64,000 bases of DNA from Flavobacterium granuli (GTDB taxonomy: Bacteria > Bacteroidota > Bacteroidia > Flavobacteriales > Flavobacteriaceae). The DNA lies in NCBI RefSeq assembly GCF_900129705.1, contig NZ_FQWO01000001.1:496001-560000 (forward strand), written 5' to 3'. The notes under the pieces are model-generated. The model did not search any database, was not told where the DNA came from, and saw only the letters and a list, made by a program, of their open reading frames with translations. Positions 18,411 to 27,767 of the stretch are shown piece after piece (within the stretch, counting starts at the first letter, position 1; every line of letters starts with the position of its first letter). Position numbers and translations under genes: made by a program.

Positions 18411-21218
18411 TTATTTTGCGGGTTTAAATACGATTTCGAAACTTTGAGAATTATTCATCATCAACTGAACAAACTTTTGAATATCCTGCGGTTTAATGGC
18501 ATTAATGAGATCCACATTGTTTTTTGCCTCATCCCTGTTATAGCCTTCAATGAAGTAGTCATAAAGCAAATTCATCTGATAACCGGTATACTCTTTTTGT
18601 TCTTTTACATCCTTCAAATAACTGATTAATGCCTTATCTAAATCCTCTTTATCAATCGTGCCGTTTTTAATTTTGTCTATTTCTTGATGAACAATCGAGA
18701 CTAATTTATCCACCTTATCAGGATTACAATCAAAATAAACATAGAAACTGGCTGACTCCTTGGGTCTTTTGGACAAAGAACTGTACACGCTGGCTCCATA
18801 GGTACCGCCTTCCTGTTCTCTTAATGTTTCCATTAATCTCAATTCAAGGATATCCTGGAAAGCTTTTAACAGGTAGGTATTTTTCAGACTGTATTTAAAC
18901 TTGTTTTTAAAGGCAATACGTACGGTCGCTTTTGGATCTTCCATTGGTAAAAAAACATCTTTTTTATTTGTGTCATTCAACCAAGTAACCGAATTATCCT
19001 GCCATTTTTCTTTTTTCTTAGTGGTAGGCAAACTAGCTAAATATTTTTCCAATAAAGGCTTTAAAACCTCTTTTGAAACATCTCCTGTAATAAAAAACAC
19101 AAAATCAGCAGCATTGTTAAAACGATCCTGATAAATCGATTTTATCTTTTCGAATGAAATATCTTTTAAATATTTCTCGTCAAACAATCGCTTTTTAGGA
19201 TTATCAAATCCATATAAAATAGTGCTAACGCTATCTTCCATTTTATAAGCAATATCGCCCTTTCTTCTGATTAGACTGTTTTCTAAATTATTCTGTAAAA
19301 CTTTGAAACTATCTTCATCAAATCGTGGTTTTACAAATTGCAAATGAAGCATTTGCAACATGGTTTCAACATCTTTTGTTGTTGACATACCCGAGATCGT
19401 TTCTTCTAACTCAGAAATACTTATTCTTGATTTTGCGCTTTTTCCTGCTAAAACCTTGGCTAAATCAGTTGAATTATAATCTCCCAAACCGGACATACCA
19501 ACTAAATTACTCACCATAGCAGCCGATGGAAGATCAGCATCTTTCAACAAAGAATTCCCTCCAAAACTAGCAGCTTCAAATAGCACATTGTTTTTCTCTA
19601 TATCGGTAAACTTATAATTTACTACCATTCCGTTACTTAAAACAAAGGTTGTAGCGTTGATTTCCTTATTATTTTTCTCAGAAACAATCTTACCTTCTTT
19701 TATTTCTATGCCCGAAGTCAATGTTTCCCCAACAAATGCATCAGTATAAGCGGTTAAAGCGGTGTCTTTCTCCACGTTATTTATTATCGTCAAAGCCTCT
19801 TCACGAGAAAGATTGTTATCCCCTTCCACTCCCGTAACATCTAAAACCCGATTTTCGGCCGTATATAATTTTTTTAGAAAATCATGCAAATCTTTGGGAG
19901 CCAACTGAGCAAAAATATTTTTGACCAGCTCATATTCTTTAGCAAGATCAGTCATTGTTTCATTTTCTAAATAATTTTTCTGAATGCTATTAATTATTTC
20001 AAAATGGGGCGTTTGATCAATCTTACTGATCTTAGTTTGATAATAATTCGAATAAACGGCTATTGTTCGATCAATTTCTGCTTGGGTAAAACCAAATTTC
20101 ACGGCTCTGTTCAACTCTTCTAAAGCCGTTTTAAAAGCTTGCTGTTGCCTATTCGGTTTTGGATAAATCATTAAACCAAACGAATTTTTAGCTCTTGCCA
20201 AACTCTGATAACTACAACTGGCCGAAACAAATGATGCATCCGGTTTTTGTGCGATTTCTTTAAGTCTGGAACTCAACATAGAAGAAACCATTTTATTGAA
20301 TAAGGCTTCTTTTAAATCGGCCACCGTTTCATCTTTCAATGATTTTGGCTGATTAATCGTAAAAGAAATATTAGACGTTGTTATTTCTTTATCCATCCCC
20401 AGATTATAAAGCATTGCTGCATTATCAGGTATGTTTACCACAACTCTCTCGATTGGGTTCTGTATAGCAGGTATTTTAGCAAACAATTTCTCGATTTTTT
20501 GCTCGATTTCTTCAACATCAATATCGCCTACGACTGCTATTGCCTGTAAGTCTGTTCTGTACCAATCGTGATAAAAATCTCTTAATGCCTTGTATTTAAA
20601 ATTATCAATAACACTCATCAAACCAATAGGCATGCGCTCCGCATATTTGGTATTATTAAACATCGTTGGCAATGAATTCTTAAAAAGTCTCATGTCGCCA
20701 TTTTGCCTGGACCTCCACTCTTCTTTGATCACGCCACGTTCAGCATCAATCTCAGCATCTGTAAGCAATAATCCATCTGCCCAATCATGTAAAATCAACA
20801 AAGAAGTATCGATCAATCCATCTACATTTGTAGGGATATTATCCATATTGTAAACCGTTTCATCAAATGCAGTGTAAGCATTGATATCTTTGGCAAAAAC
20901 AGCACCGTGTTTTTGAAGTGTATTCAAAACGCCTTTTCCAGGAAAATTTTTAGTTCCGTTGAAAGCCATGTGTTCCAGGAAATGGGCAAGTCCTTGTTGG
21001 TCGTCATTCTCCAGAATCGAACCCACGTTTTGAATGATATAATAACTGGCTACATTTTTAATTACATCTGTTTTATAGATATAATAAGTCAGCCCGTTTT
21101 TGAGAACCCCTTTTTTGATCTTTTGATTTACCGGAAGCGGATCATTTAATTTCAATTCTTGTGCGCTGACCGTGTACGCAACCAAAAAAAGAGAAAATAC
21201 AGTTAATAGATTTTTCAT
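18411..21218 (-). CDS. M16-family zinc metalloprotease
   Basis: A 935-residue exported protease of the pitrilysin/insulinase family. A signal peptide covers about residues 1-19. The inverted zinc motif HFLEH is at 79-83 (GLAHFLEHMAFNGT), with the distal glutamate in ERGVIKEEW near residue 159. Two M16 halves are present: the N-terminal active half, and an inactive C-terminal half with the ATVRIAFKNKFKY and LREQEGGTYGASVYSS blocks. The length suits the two-repeat PqqL-like type. These enzymes cut peptides in the periplasm. It lies behind SusC-SusD-TlpA on the same strand, separated by 386 bp with a terminator, so it may be its own transcription unit but a functional neighbour. Confidence 0.95.
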   Translation of the reverse strand: MKNLLTVFSLFLVAYTVSAQELKLNDPLPVNQKIKKGVLKNGLTYYIYKTDVIKNVASYYIIQNVGSILENDDQQGLAHFLEHMAFNGTKNFPGKGVLNTLQKHGAVFAKDINAYTAFDETVYNMDNIPTNVDGLIDTSLLILHDWADGLLLTDAEIDAERGVIKEEWRSRQNGDMRLFKNSLPTMFNNTKYAERMPIGLMSVIDNFKYKALRDFYHDWYRTDLQAIAVVGDIDVEEIEQKIEKLFAKIPAIQNPIERVVVNIPDNAAMLYNLGMDKEITTSNISFTINQPKSLKDETVADLKEALFNKMVSSMLSSRLKEIAQKPDASFVSASCSYQSLARAKNSFGLMIYPKPNRQQQAFKTALEELNRAVKFGFTQAEIDRTIAVYSNYYQTKISKIDQTPHFEIINSIQKNYLENETMTDLAKEYELVKNIFAQLAPKDLHDFLKKLYTAENRVLDVTGVEGDNNLSREEALTIINNVEKDTALTAYTDAFVGETLTSGIEIKEGKIVSEKNNKEINATTFVLSNGMVVNYKFTDIEKNNVLFEAASFGGNSLLKDADLPSAAMVSNLVGMSGLGDYNSTDLAKVLAGKSAKSRISISELEETISGMSTTKDVETMLQMLHLQFVKPRFDEDSFKVLQNNLENSLIRRKGDIAYKMEDSVSTILYGFDNPKKRLFDEKYLKDISFEKIKSIYQDRFNNAADFVFFITGDVSKEVLKPLLEKYLASLPTTKKKEKWQDNSVTWLNDTNKKDVFLPMEDPKATVRIAFKNKFKYSLKNTYLLKAFQDILELRLMETLREQEGGTYGASVYSSLSKRPKESASFYVYFDCNPDKVDKLVSIVHQEIDKIKNGTIDKEDLDKALISYLKDVKEQKEYTGYQMNLLYDYFIEGYNRDEAKNNVDLINAIKPQDIQKFVQLMMNNSQSFEIVFKPAK

Positions 21219-21604
21219 GTTTATTTATGGTAATTTTAGGTGTTTTAGTAAATTCTGATTCGCAAAACTCAAAGCTGATTCGATTAAAGAAGCAAAATTT
21301 GTTATATAGTATTGCTTTTCTGATTACTTCTAAATGGTCGTTTATATGTTATTTTTTTAATCCAAAACATTAAATAGAATCCCTGCCCTGTCTTAAAATG
21401 AATTTTAAAAAGGGAAGATAATTTGAAACAACTAATGGCTATAAATACAGTTGTTTTTTACAAAAAACTATAATTCATAAGCACTGTCGTTGCATAAATG
21501 GAACAAAAATGTTGGCTTTTTCGATTCAATTTAAACCAGAGAAACTAAATTCTCTGGTTGTGAAATCAAAATCTTATAAAAGAGGATTCCTCTTATTGGA
21601 ATAA
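21219..21604. other. Intergenic region, 386 bp
   Basis: The gap holds the terminator after the TlpA-like gene (21534-21559) and a smaller hairpin AAGAGG/CCTCTT at 21580-21594 close to its stop. The remaining AT-rich stretch should hold the promoter of the M16 gene, but I see no clear TTTG/TAnnTTTG pair. No further gene is visible. Confidence 0.6.
21534..21559 (-). terminator. Terminator after TlpA-like gene
   Basis: Perfect 10-bp arms AACCAGAGAA and TTCTCTGGTT enclose a six-base loop, about 45 bp past the stop. On the minus strand TTTAAATTG follows, so the T run is weak. Confidence 0.55.
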
Positions 21605-22636
21605 TTATATATCCAATGATTTTAACAATTCTGTCAACTCAGGTTCAGAAGGTCTTGGCGTATCCGCATTGATGATCTTACCTTCCTTGTCTAATAAAAT
21701 AAAACGAGGAATCCCTTGAATATAGTAAGAAGCGATAAATTTAGAATCGATTTCTTTGTCGGCCAAAAGTTGAATTCCAGATAATCCTTGGGCTTTGATC
21801 ATGTCGCGCCATTTTTGTTCGTCTTTTAATCGATCAACAGATATACTTACAAATTTTATGTTTTTACCGTGAAATTCTTTCTCCACTTTCCCGATAAATG
21901 GCATTTCATATTTACATGGTCCGCACCATGTTGCCCATACATCAATAAAAACATAACTCCCTCTTAAATCTTTGAGCGATGTTTTACCTCCTTTATAATT
22001 GATATAGTTATTGAACTCAGGAGAAGGCATGCCGGCGCCTAATTCATTTTTGTTTCTTTGTGCTTCAGTATATTGCTGTACAATACCTTGTTTAAATTCT
22101 TCTATCTTTTTTAACTGAGAACTTACAAAAAAAGGATCTAAGCCTGATTGCTTCAGTTCCAACTCTGATTTAAAATCAGTGGTGAATTTATTAATCTTAG
22201 CTTCAAAAGCTTCCTTTTCTAAATTTAGAAAAACAGTGTAATCAGCTCCATACAATTCCCCTTCCAACTTAGATTTTAATCTTAAAAAAACATTTTCTTT
22301 TTCTCCTTTTCCTTTAATGCTGAGACTTTTGGAAACATTTTTAGCATCAAAATTAATCTCTAAACTCATATCATTAGTAAGATACAAACTAAAGAATTTA
22401 TCATAAAAAGTATTAAAAAAAACCGGTTTATCTAATTTAATGCTATCTCTGTAGGTTCCGTCAGCGGCTACTTTAATGTTAACGGCTTTGGAGCTCACAG
22501 GATCAAAAAGTCTTATCCCAAGTCCTTCTATTGGGTTTTCAATTTTCCCGTATAAAACCACATAATCCTTTTGTGCCAAACCTTTTTGGCTAGAAAGCAA
22601 AACAAACAGTAACGCCAGTAGTGATAGATTTTTCAT
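21605..22636 (-). CDS. TlpA-like thiol-disulfide oxidoreductase with N-terminal DUF4369-like domain
   Basis: A 343-residue exported protein. A signal peptide covers about 1-21 and a beta-rich DUF4369-like region lies at about 25-190 (LYGKIENPIEGLGIRLFD). The C-terminal thioredoxin fold has WATWCGPCKYEMPF, active Cys238 and Cys241, followed by the cis-proline region GIPRFILLD. Such proteins act as reductases in the periplasm. It lies 102 bp after the SusD gene and is likely part of the sigma-FecR-SusC-SusD unit. The DsbD encoded nearby could keep it reduced. The specific thiol substrate is unknown. Confidence 0.93.
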   Translation of the reverse strand: MKNLSLLALLFVLLSSQKGLAQKDYVVLYGKIENPIEGLGIRLFDPVSSKAVNIKVAADGTYRDSIKLDKPVFFNTFYDKFFSLYLTNDMSLEINFDAKNVSKSLSIKGKGEKENVFLRLKSKLEGELYGADYTVFLNLEKEAFEAKINKFTTDFKSELELKQSGLDPFFVSSQLKKIEEFKQGIVQQYTEAQRNKNELGAGMPSPEFNNYINYKGGKTSLKDLRGSYVFIDVWATWCGPCKYEMPFIGKVEKEFHGKNIKFVSISVDRLKDEQKWRDMIKAQGLSGIQLLADKEIDSKFIASYYIQGIPRFILLDKEGKIINADTPRPSEPELTELLKSLDI

Positions 22637-22738
22637 TTTTTATTTTTTTATAATGTTTGAAAAAATGAGAATGCACAATCGAAAGGAATAAATGATAATC
22701 CTTGACTCTTTACTGCATTCTCATTTAAAAGTTAGTTT

Positions 22739-24157
22739 TTAATAGCCTTTATTTTGAATTACTGTTTTATTCCCTATGATAACCTGCAATGGAATTGGCA
22801 AAACAAATTGGTTTGGAGATAGTAAAGAAGCTTTAACAGCTGCTGCCCTAAGATTTCCAAGATGGTCATAACGTACAATATCAAACCAGCTTTCTCCGTT
22901 TTCAAAGAAAAGTTCCAGTAATTTTTCTTTACGAATGTCTTCTAACAAAGTGGCCTTATCAGAAAGACTTTTTAGGTTTACACCCGCACGCTCTCTAATT
23001 GCGTTTAGACTTTCTAATGCAATCGTAAGATCTCCTCCTGTTTTACGCACTTCAGCCTCTGCTTTGATCAGATAGATTTCTCCAAGACGCAAATGATACA
23101 AGGTATTTCCTTGGGAAGCTATTTGATCTAGAAATGGATATTTTCCATTTCCATTGGTTTTTTTGGTTGCATCGGCATAAGCATGCAAGAAACGTGGGTC
23201 ATAACCTGAGCCAGCACCTGATAGAGTACCATCAGTCGAGGTTCCCACTTGAGCATCTGCTAAAGTCTTTAATGCTTGACTATAGGTTGTTCTGCTCACC
23301 TGATTCATAGCCGTCTTACCTTCATTATCAGGACCTGTTTTTGGAGCAAAAATAACTTCTGAGGAATTGAAACTATTTTTAAAAATATCAGAATACTGTG
23401 ATTCTAAAACGTAACCTTCATCATTATTGATCACTTCGTCAGCTAGAGCAGCTGCTTCGGTAAATTTCCCGGTGTATAAATACACTTTAGACAACAAAGC
23501 TTTGGCAGCCAGACTTCCTGAATAAAAATGATCAATATAGACAGGACCATTAGCCGATGCGTATACTAAATCATCCTCAATTTGTTGGTACACCTCTGAA
23601 ACTGAATTTCTTGGCTTTGCTTCAAGCTTAGTTGCAAATGCCGTTCTTACCACTATTCCATAAGTAGAATTTAGATCATAAAATTCTCCAAAATAACGCA
23701 ACAAATTAAAATGCGCAAAGGCTCTTTGAAACTTTGCCTCAGAAATCATCTCTGCCTTTTTAACATCCGAAATACCTACAGCCTTCGCTGCCTCCAATTC
23801 CTGAATTAAAAAATTGCAACCATTAATAATTTTATAGTGACCGCTATACAAGTTAGTCAGGAAAATATTATCAACCGGAACTTCATTTGTATTAAAACCT
23901 TTGCTGCCGCTCATAAAGCCTGTAATCAAACCTTCATTACCATAGGCCGCTAAGTGCAGTGGAAAGAAGCTCACATCAAACTCTTTACCTAAATCATAAA
24001 CGCCATTAAGTACCAGTTGAGCCGAAGCTTCATCTCTTACTGTATTCTCTGTCGTTAATTTATTATAAGGCTTTATATCGTCAATATCACAGCTAACAAC
24101 CGTTGCTGCCATCGCAAAAAGTAAGACCGTATGGATCTTTTTTATATATAATTTCAT
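22739..24157 (-). CDS. SusD/RagB-family lipoprotein (third pair)
   Basis: A 472-residue SusD-like lipoprotein with lipobox ATVVSC (about Cys23). Family landmarks are EAKFQRAFAHFNLLRYFGEFYDL, LRLGEIYLIKAEAEVRKTGG, LNAIRERAG, DIRKEKLLELFFENGESWFDIVRY and FVLPIPLQVI. It is shorter than the two other SusD proteins here, as is common for systems next to a TlpA-like protein. It starts 12 bp after its SusC. The protease and thioredoxin context suggests a peptide or protein ligand rather than a plain sugar, but this is inference. Confidence 0.95.
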   Translation of the reverse strand: MKLYIKKIHTVLLFAMAATVVSCDIDDIKPYNKLTTENTVRDEASAQLVLNGVYDLGKEFDVSFFPLHLAAYGNEGLITGFMSGSKGFNTNEVPVDNIFLTNLYSGHYKIINGCNFLIQELEAAKAVGISDVKKAEMISEAKFQRAFAHFNLLRYFGEFYDLNSTYGIVVRTAFATKLEAKPRNSVSEVYQQIEDDLVYASANGPVYIDHFYSGSLAAKALLSKVYLYTGKFTEAAALADEVINNDEGYVLESQYSDIFKNSFNSSEVIFAPKTGPDNEGKTAMNQVSRTTYSQALKTLADAQVGTSTDGTLSGAGSGYDPRFLHAYADATKKTNGNGKYPFLDQIASQGNTLYHLRLGEIYLIKAEAEVRKTGGDLTIALESLNAIRERAGVNLKSLSDKATLLEDIRKEKLLELFFENGESWFDIVRYDHLGNLRAAAVKASLLSPNQFVLPIPLQVIIGNKTVIQNKGY

Positions 24158-24168
24158 TTGTTTTAAAT

Positions 24169-27100
24169 TTAAAATTGAACTTGAATTCCTAAAGAGAATG
24201 ATTTAGCTAACGGATACGGATCTTCGTTACTGATTTGATCAGTAATCGTTCCTCTTTCAGAGAAAGTTTCAGGATCCATTCCAGGCCATTTTGTCCAAGT
24301 CAATAAATTTGTCGCTGTTAATGTAAATGTCGCTCTGTCTAATCCTATTTTATCCAATACTTTTGTATCCAAATTATAACTCAATTGAACGTTCTTTAAA
24401 CGCAAATAAGAAGTGTCATAAATGTATCTGTCCGAAATTCTTCCATTAGAAGAAGGATCTGTATAGACCGCTTTTGCATAACGGGCATTTGGATTTTCAG
24501 GTGTCCAGGTATTTAGCGCATATTCGCTGTATTTATTTTCTCCTAATGGATTAAATGTACTCATAGGAATGGCATTCCAAATTGATTTAGTCCCTACCGA
24601 GTATTGAAACAAAGCGCTAAGACTAAAATTTTTGTAAGCAAATGTATTTGAAATCCCACCGAAAAAGTCCGGCTGAATACTTCCTATTACGGTTCTGTCA
24701 TCAGCAGTGACTTGACCATCCCCATTAACATCTTCCATCATAAAATCACCCACAGTAGTTGACATTTTATCATAAACCCCTGAAGGCGAAGCTGCATTTA
24801 GAGCATCTACTTCGTCTTGAGATTGAAAAATTTTAGCCACTTTATAGCCCATAATAGTACCTACAGGCTGTCCTTCGATATAATAATCCAATTGATACGG
24901 ATTGATATTAGCTCCTTTTAATTTTACCAATTTGTTTCTGTTTAAAGACCAGTTGACATTGGTTGACCAAACAAAATCTTCTCCTCTGATGATATCACCA
25001 CCCAAACTGATTTCAATTCCTTTATTAGAAACATCCATGAAATTTGAGTAATAAGTGCTAGGCCCTAATTCATAAGGGATAGGTCTTCCTACTAAAGCTC
25101 CCGTTGTTTTTCTATCATATACATCAATCCCTCCTTTTAGACGGTTGTTGAAAAAACCAAAATCTAAACCTAAGTTCACCTCATTAGTAGTTTCCCATCC
25201 GATATTTGGATTTGGAAAATTATTATCTAAAACAATTCCAGAATTACCATTGTAAACATTAGATGAGCTTGTTTGTAAAAACTGTAAGAAAGCAAAATCG
25301 GAAACATTTGTAGAACCAACTCTTCCCACACTCGCTCTAAGCTTTAAAATATTGATCTTTTCACTATCAGCTAAAAACTTTTCATTCGAAATATTCCAGC
25401 TTGCAGACAAAGAAGGGAAATAAGCTCTCTTATTATCTGGACCAAACTTTGAAGATGTATCCGTTCTAAAATTCAAAGTCGCATTATACAGATTTTTGTA
25501 TCCGTAGTTCAAACGAGAAAATAAAGAATACAATGCTGTTTCTGATCTGTTACTGGAATAACCAATCACAGTTCGCGCAGAAGTAGCGTTAATTAAAATT
25601 TCGTCATCAGGAAAACCAGAGTAAAAATGGTTGGAGCTATTAAAAGCTGTTTTATCCCAAGCAGCACCTGCCAGTAAGCCAATTTTATGGTTTGAGATTG
25701 CAAAATCATAATTAGCCGTCAAATTTGTTGTGATGTTAGAAACCAAACCATCGGCTTCATTCAAATAAGAATCATTTGGAAAAAACACAAAATCAGTTTC
25801 TACAATTTTTGGAATAAATGATCTGTTTTTATTGTAAAAAACAGAAGCATTAACATCCGTTTTTATTTTTAAATCTTTTAATGGCTCTACCTCAACATAA
25901 GCACTCCCAATAAAATTATAGGCTTTGTTGTTGGTTTTATTGCTCAAACGCATCAATGGATTTGGTTCCAAAGTCATAAACCCATATTGATAATCCGGCT
26001 GTCCCAATAATTTACCGTTTTCATCTCTCACAGGCAAATCCGGACGGGCTCTCGCAATAGAAGTATTTATCGTATACTGATTTAACACATCATTTTCTCC
26101 TGAATTAGCTTCAGTATGACCAATATTTACAGAACTTCCCATTTTGATATAATCAGTCAAATCTGTGTCTAAGGAAATACCTAAATTGTATTGCTTCATT
26201 TTATCATTAACCGTCAAACCTTCTTGGTCTATAAATGAAGAACTGAAATTATAATTGGTTTTATCACTACCTCCGCTCAAGCTTAAATTAGCTTGTTTTG
26301 TGACTGCCATACTTCTATAAACTTCCTTATTCCAATCCGTATTAGCAGTTCCAAAATAGTCCTCTCTCATACCGTCATAATTTACCATGAAAGTATCCCA
26401 ATCTAAGTCTACCTTAGCAATATTGGCTAAATCAAAAGAAAGAAAAGGATCTAACTGACCATTGTTCATCGCATCAACACTATTAGACATCAACAGATTA
26501 TAGTAATTTTTATATTGAGTCGAATTTAACACTCCTAATTTGTTTATAGGTTGAGCTAAAGTGGTTGCATAGGAAAAATTCACTCTTGGCGATTGACCTT
26601 TTTTACCTCTCTTTGTCTTTATAATAATCACCCCGTTAGCTCCACGAGAACCGTAAATAGCAGTAGCTCCAGCATCTTTCAATACGTCAAAACTCTCTAT
26701 ATCATTGGGATTCAAAGTTGATAACGGATTAGCCCCTTGTAAGGCATCAAGATTAAACGGCACCCCATCAATCACAAATAAAGGTTGATTCAATCCTCCT
26801 CCTGCTGACGACAACGGAGAAGTTATTCCTCTAATATTGATACGAACCGGAGCTCCGGGACGGCCTGTGTTTTGCGACACCTGTACTCCTTTTACCAATC
26901 CTCCAAGCGCTCTGTCAAAACCGATACTTCCCGTTGCGGCTTGCACAATATCTTTGGCATCTATAGAAGAAACTGCTCCTGAAAACTCAGTACGTTTTTG
27001 TTTACCATAACCTACAAGTACCACTTCCTGAAGCTCATTAAATTCTTCTTCAAGCACTACTTTCAACAAAGAGGAACCTCCCAAAGGAACACGTTTTGAT

Positions 27101-27669
27101 TGATACCCTAAATGCGAAAACACCAAAAAACTCCCTGAAGCATTGGCACTTAATTTGAAGCGACCATCAAAATCTGTTGATGTAGCCGTCCTAGTCCCTT
27201 CGATTAAAACAGTAACTCCAACCAATGGAATTCCTACCGCATCAGTAACCACTCCTTCTATTTGTTTTTGGTCCATAACCGAAGAAATACTCTCTCCTTT
27301 TTGCTTCTCTACTTTTTTAAGCACGATTTGATTTCCCAAAATTTGATAGGAAATATTGGTATTATTAAATAGCTTACCTAATACCTCTACTACTTGTTTT
27401 TTCTGAACGTTCAAATCAATTTTTTGATTAACATTCAATTCATTGCGATTGTAAAAAAAATGAAAATCAGTTTGGTCTTCAATAATTTTAAAAACATTTG
27501 TCAAAGCCAGCCCATTTACATCCATGGTAACTTTGTTATTCTGGCCGTAACTGCTCGTGGCATAGACCTGCAAAAGACTGGTAAATAAAAATAAAAGCGT
27601 GAATTTCATCTTTAGGTTAGAGCTATTCAAAATGCGCCTAAACGCACCTGTAATTGGTTGTTTTTTCAT
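24169..27669 (-). CDS. SusC/RagA-family TonB-dependent transducer with STN domain (third)
   Basis: A 1166-residue outer-membrane transporter. Order: signal peptide (start MKKQPITGAF, hydrophobic part from LKMKFTLLFLF), STN domain (VTMDVNGLALTNVFKIIEDQ to NQIVLKK, about 46-118), carboxypeptidase-D-like domain (IEGVVTDAVGIPLVGVTVLI), plug (VLVGYGKQKRTEFSG to GVIIIKTKRGKKG), and beta-barrel ending SFSLGIQVQF. The STN domain and the FecR and sigma genes directly upstream mark it as the sensor of a cell-surface signalling circuit. It pairs with the SusD 12 bp downstream. A hairpin matching the one in the first circuit lies in its leader. Confidence 0.97.
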   Translation of the reverse strand: MKKQPITGAFRRILNSSNLKMKFTLLFLFTSLLQVYATSSYGQNNKVTMDVNGLALTNVFKIIEDQTDFHFFYNRNELNVNQKIDLNVQKKQVVEVLGKLFNNTNISYQILGNQIVLKKVEKQKGESISSVMDQKQIEGVVTDAVGIPLVGVTVLIEGTRTATSTDFDGRFKLSANASGSFLVFSHLGYQSKRVPLGGSSLLKVVLEEEFNELQEVVLVGYGKQKRTEFSGAVSSIDAKDIVQAATGSIGFDRALGGLVKGVQVSQNTGRPGAPVRINIRGITSPLSSAGGGLNQPLFVIDGVPFNLDALQGANPLSTLNPNDIESFDVLKDAGATAIYGSRGANGVIIIKTKRGKKGQSPRVNFSYATTLAQPINKLGVLNSTQYKNYYNLLMSNSVDAMNNGQLDPFLSFDLANIAKVDLDWDTFMVNYDGMREDYFGTANTDWNKEVYRSMAVTKQANLSLSGGSDKTNYNFSSSFIDQEGLTVNDKMKQYNLGISLDTDLTDYIKMGSSVNIGHTEANSGENDVLNQYTINTSIARARPDLPVRDENGKLLGQPDYQYGFMTLEPNPLMRLSNKTNNKAYNFIGSAYVEVEPLKDLKIKTDVNASVFYNKNRSFIPKIVETDFVFFPNDSYLNEADGLVSNITTNLTANYDFAISNHKIGLLAGAAWDKTAFNSSNHFYSGFPDDEILINATSARTVIGYSSNRSETALYSLFSRLNYGYKNLYNATLNFRTDTSSKFGPDNKRAYFPSLSASWNISNEKFLADSEKINILKLRASVGRVGSTNVSDFAFLQFLQTSSSNVYNGNSGIVLDNNFPNPNIGWETTNEVNLGLDFGFFNNRLKGGIDVYDRKTTGALVGRPIPYELGPSTYYSNFMDVSNKGIEISLGGDIIRGEDFVWSTNVNWSLNRNKLVKLKGANINPYQLDYYIEGQPVGTIMGYKVAKIFQSQDEVDALNAASPSGVYDKMSTTVGDFMMEDVNGDGQVTADDRTVIGSIQPDFFGGISNTFAYKNFSLSALFQYSVGTKSIWNAIPMSTFNPLGENKYSEYALNTWTPENPNARYAKAVYTDPSSNGRISDRYIYDTSYLRLKNVQLSYNLDTKVLDKIGLDRATFTLTATNLLTWTKWPGMDPETFSERGTITDQISNEDPYPLAKSFSLGIQVQF

Positions 27670-27726
27670 AAGTTTACATCGGTTTAATTTTGTTAGTTTA
27701 AGATTAAATCATTTTTCAAAATGATT

Positions 27727-27750
27727 AGGAAGGTGTTGGCGCACCTTCCT
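27727..27750 (-). other. Hairpin in FecR-SusC spacer, copy 2
   Basis: A perfect 9-bp stem on the minus strand (AGGAAGGTG with CACCTTCCT) closes the loop CGCCAA, again after an A run. It lies 18 nt after the FecR stop and 58 nt before the SusC start. Stem bases differ from copy 1 at 13787-13812 while loop and closing pairs are kept, which suggests a selected RNA structure rather than recent duplication. A further inverted repeat, AATCATTTT/AAAATGATT (27707-27726), adjoins it. Confidence 0.6.
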
Positions 27751-27767
27751 TTTTTTTTTTGGTTTAA

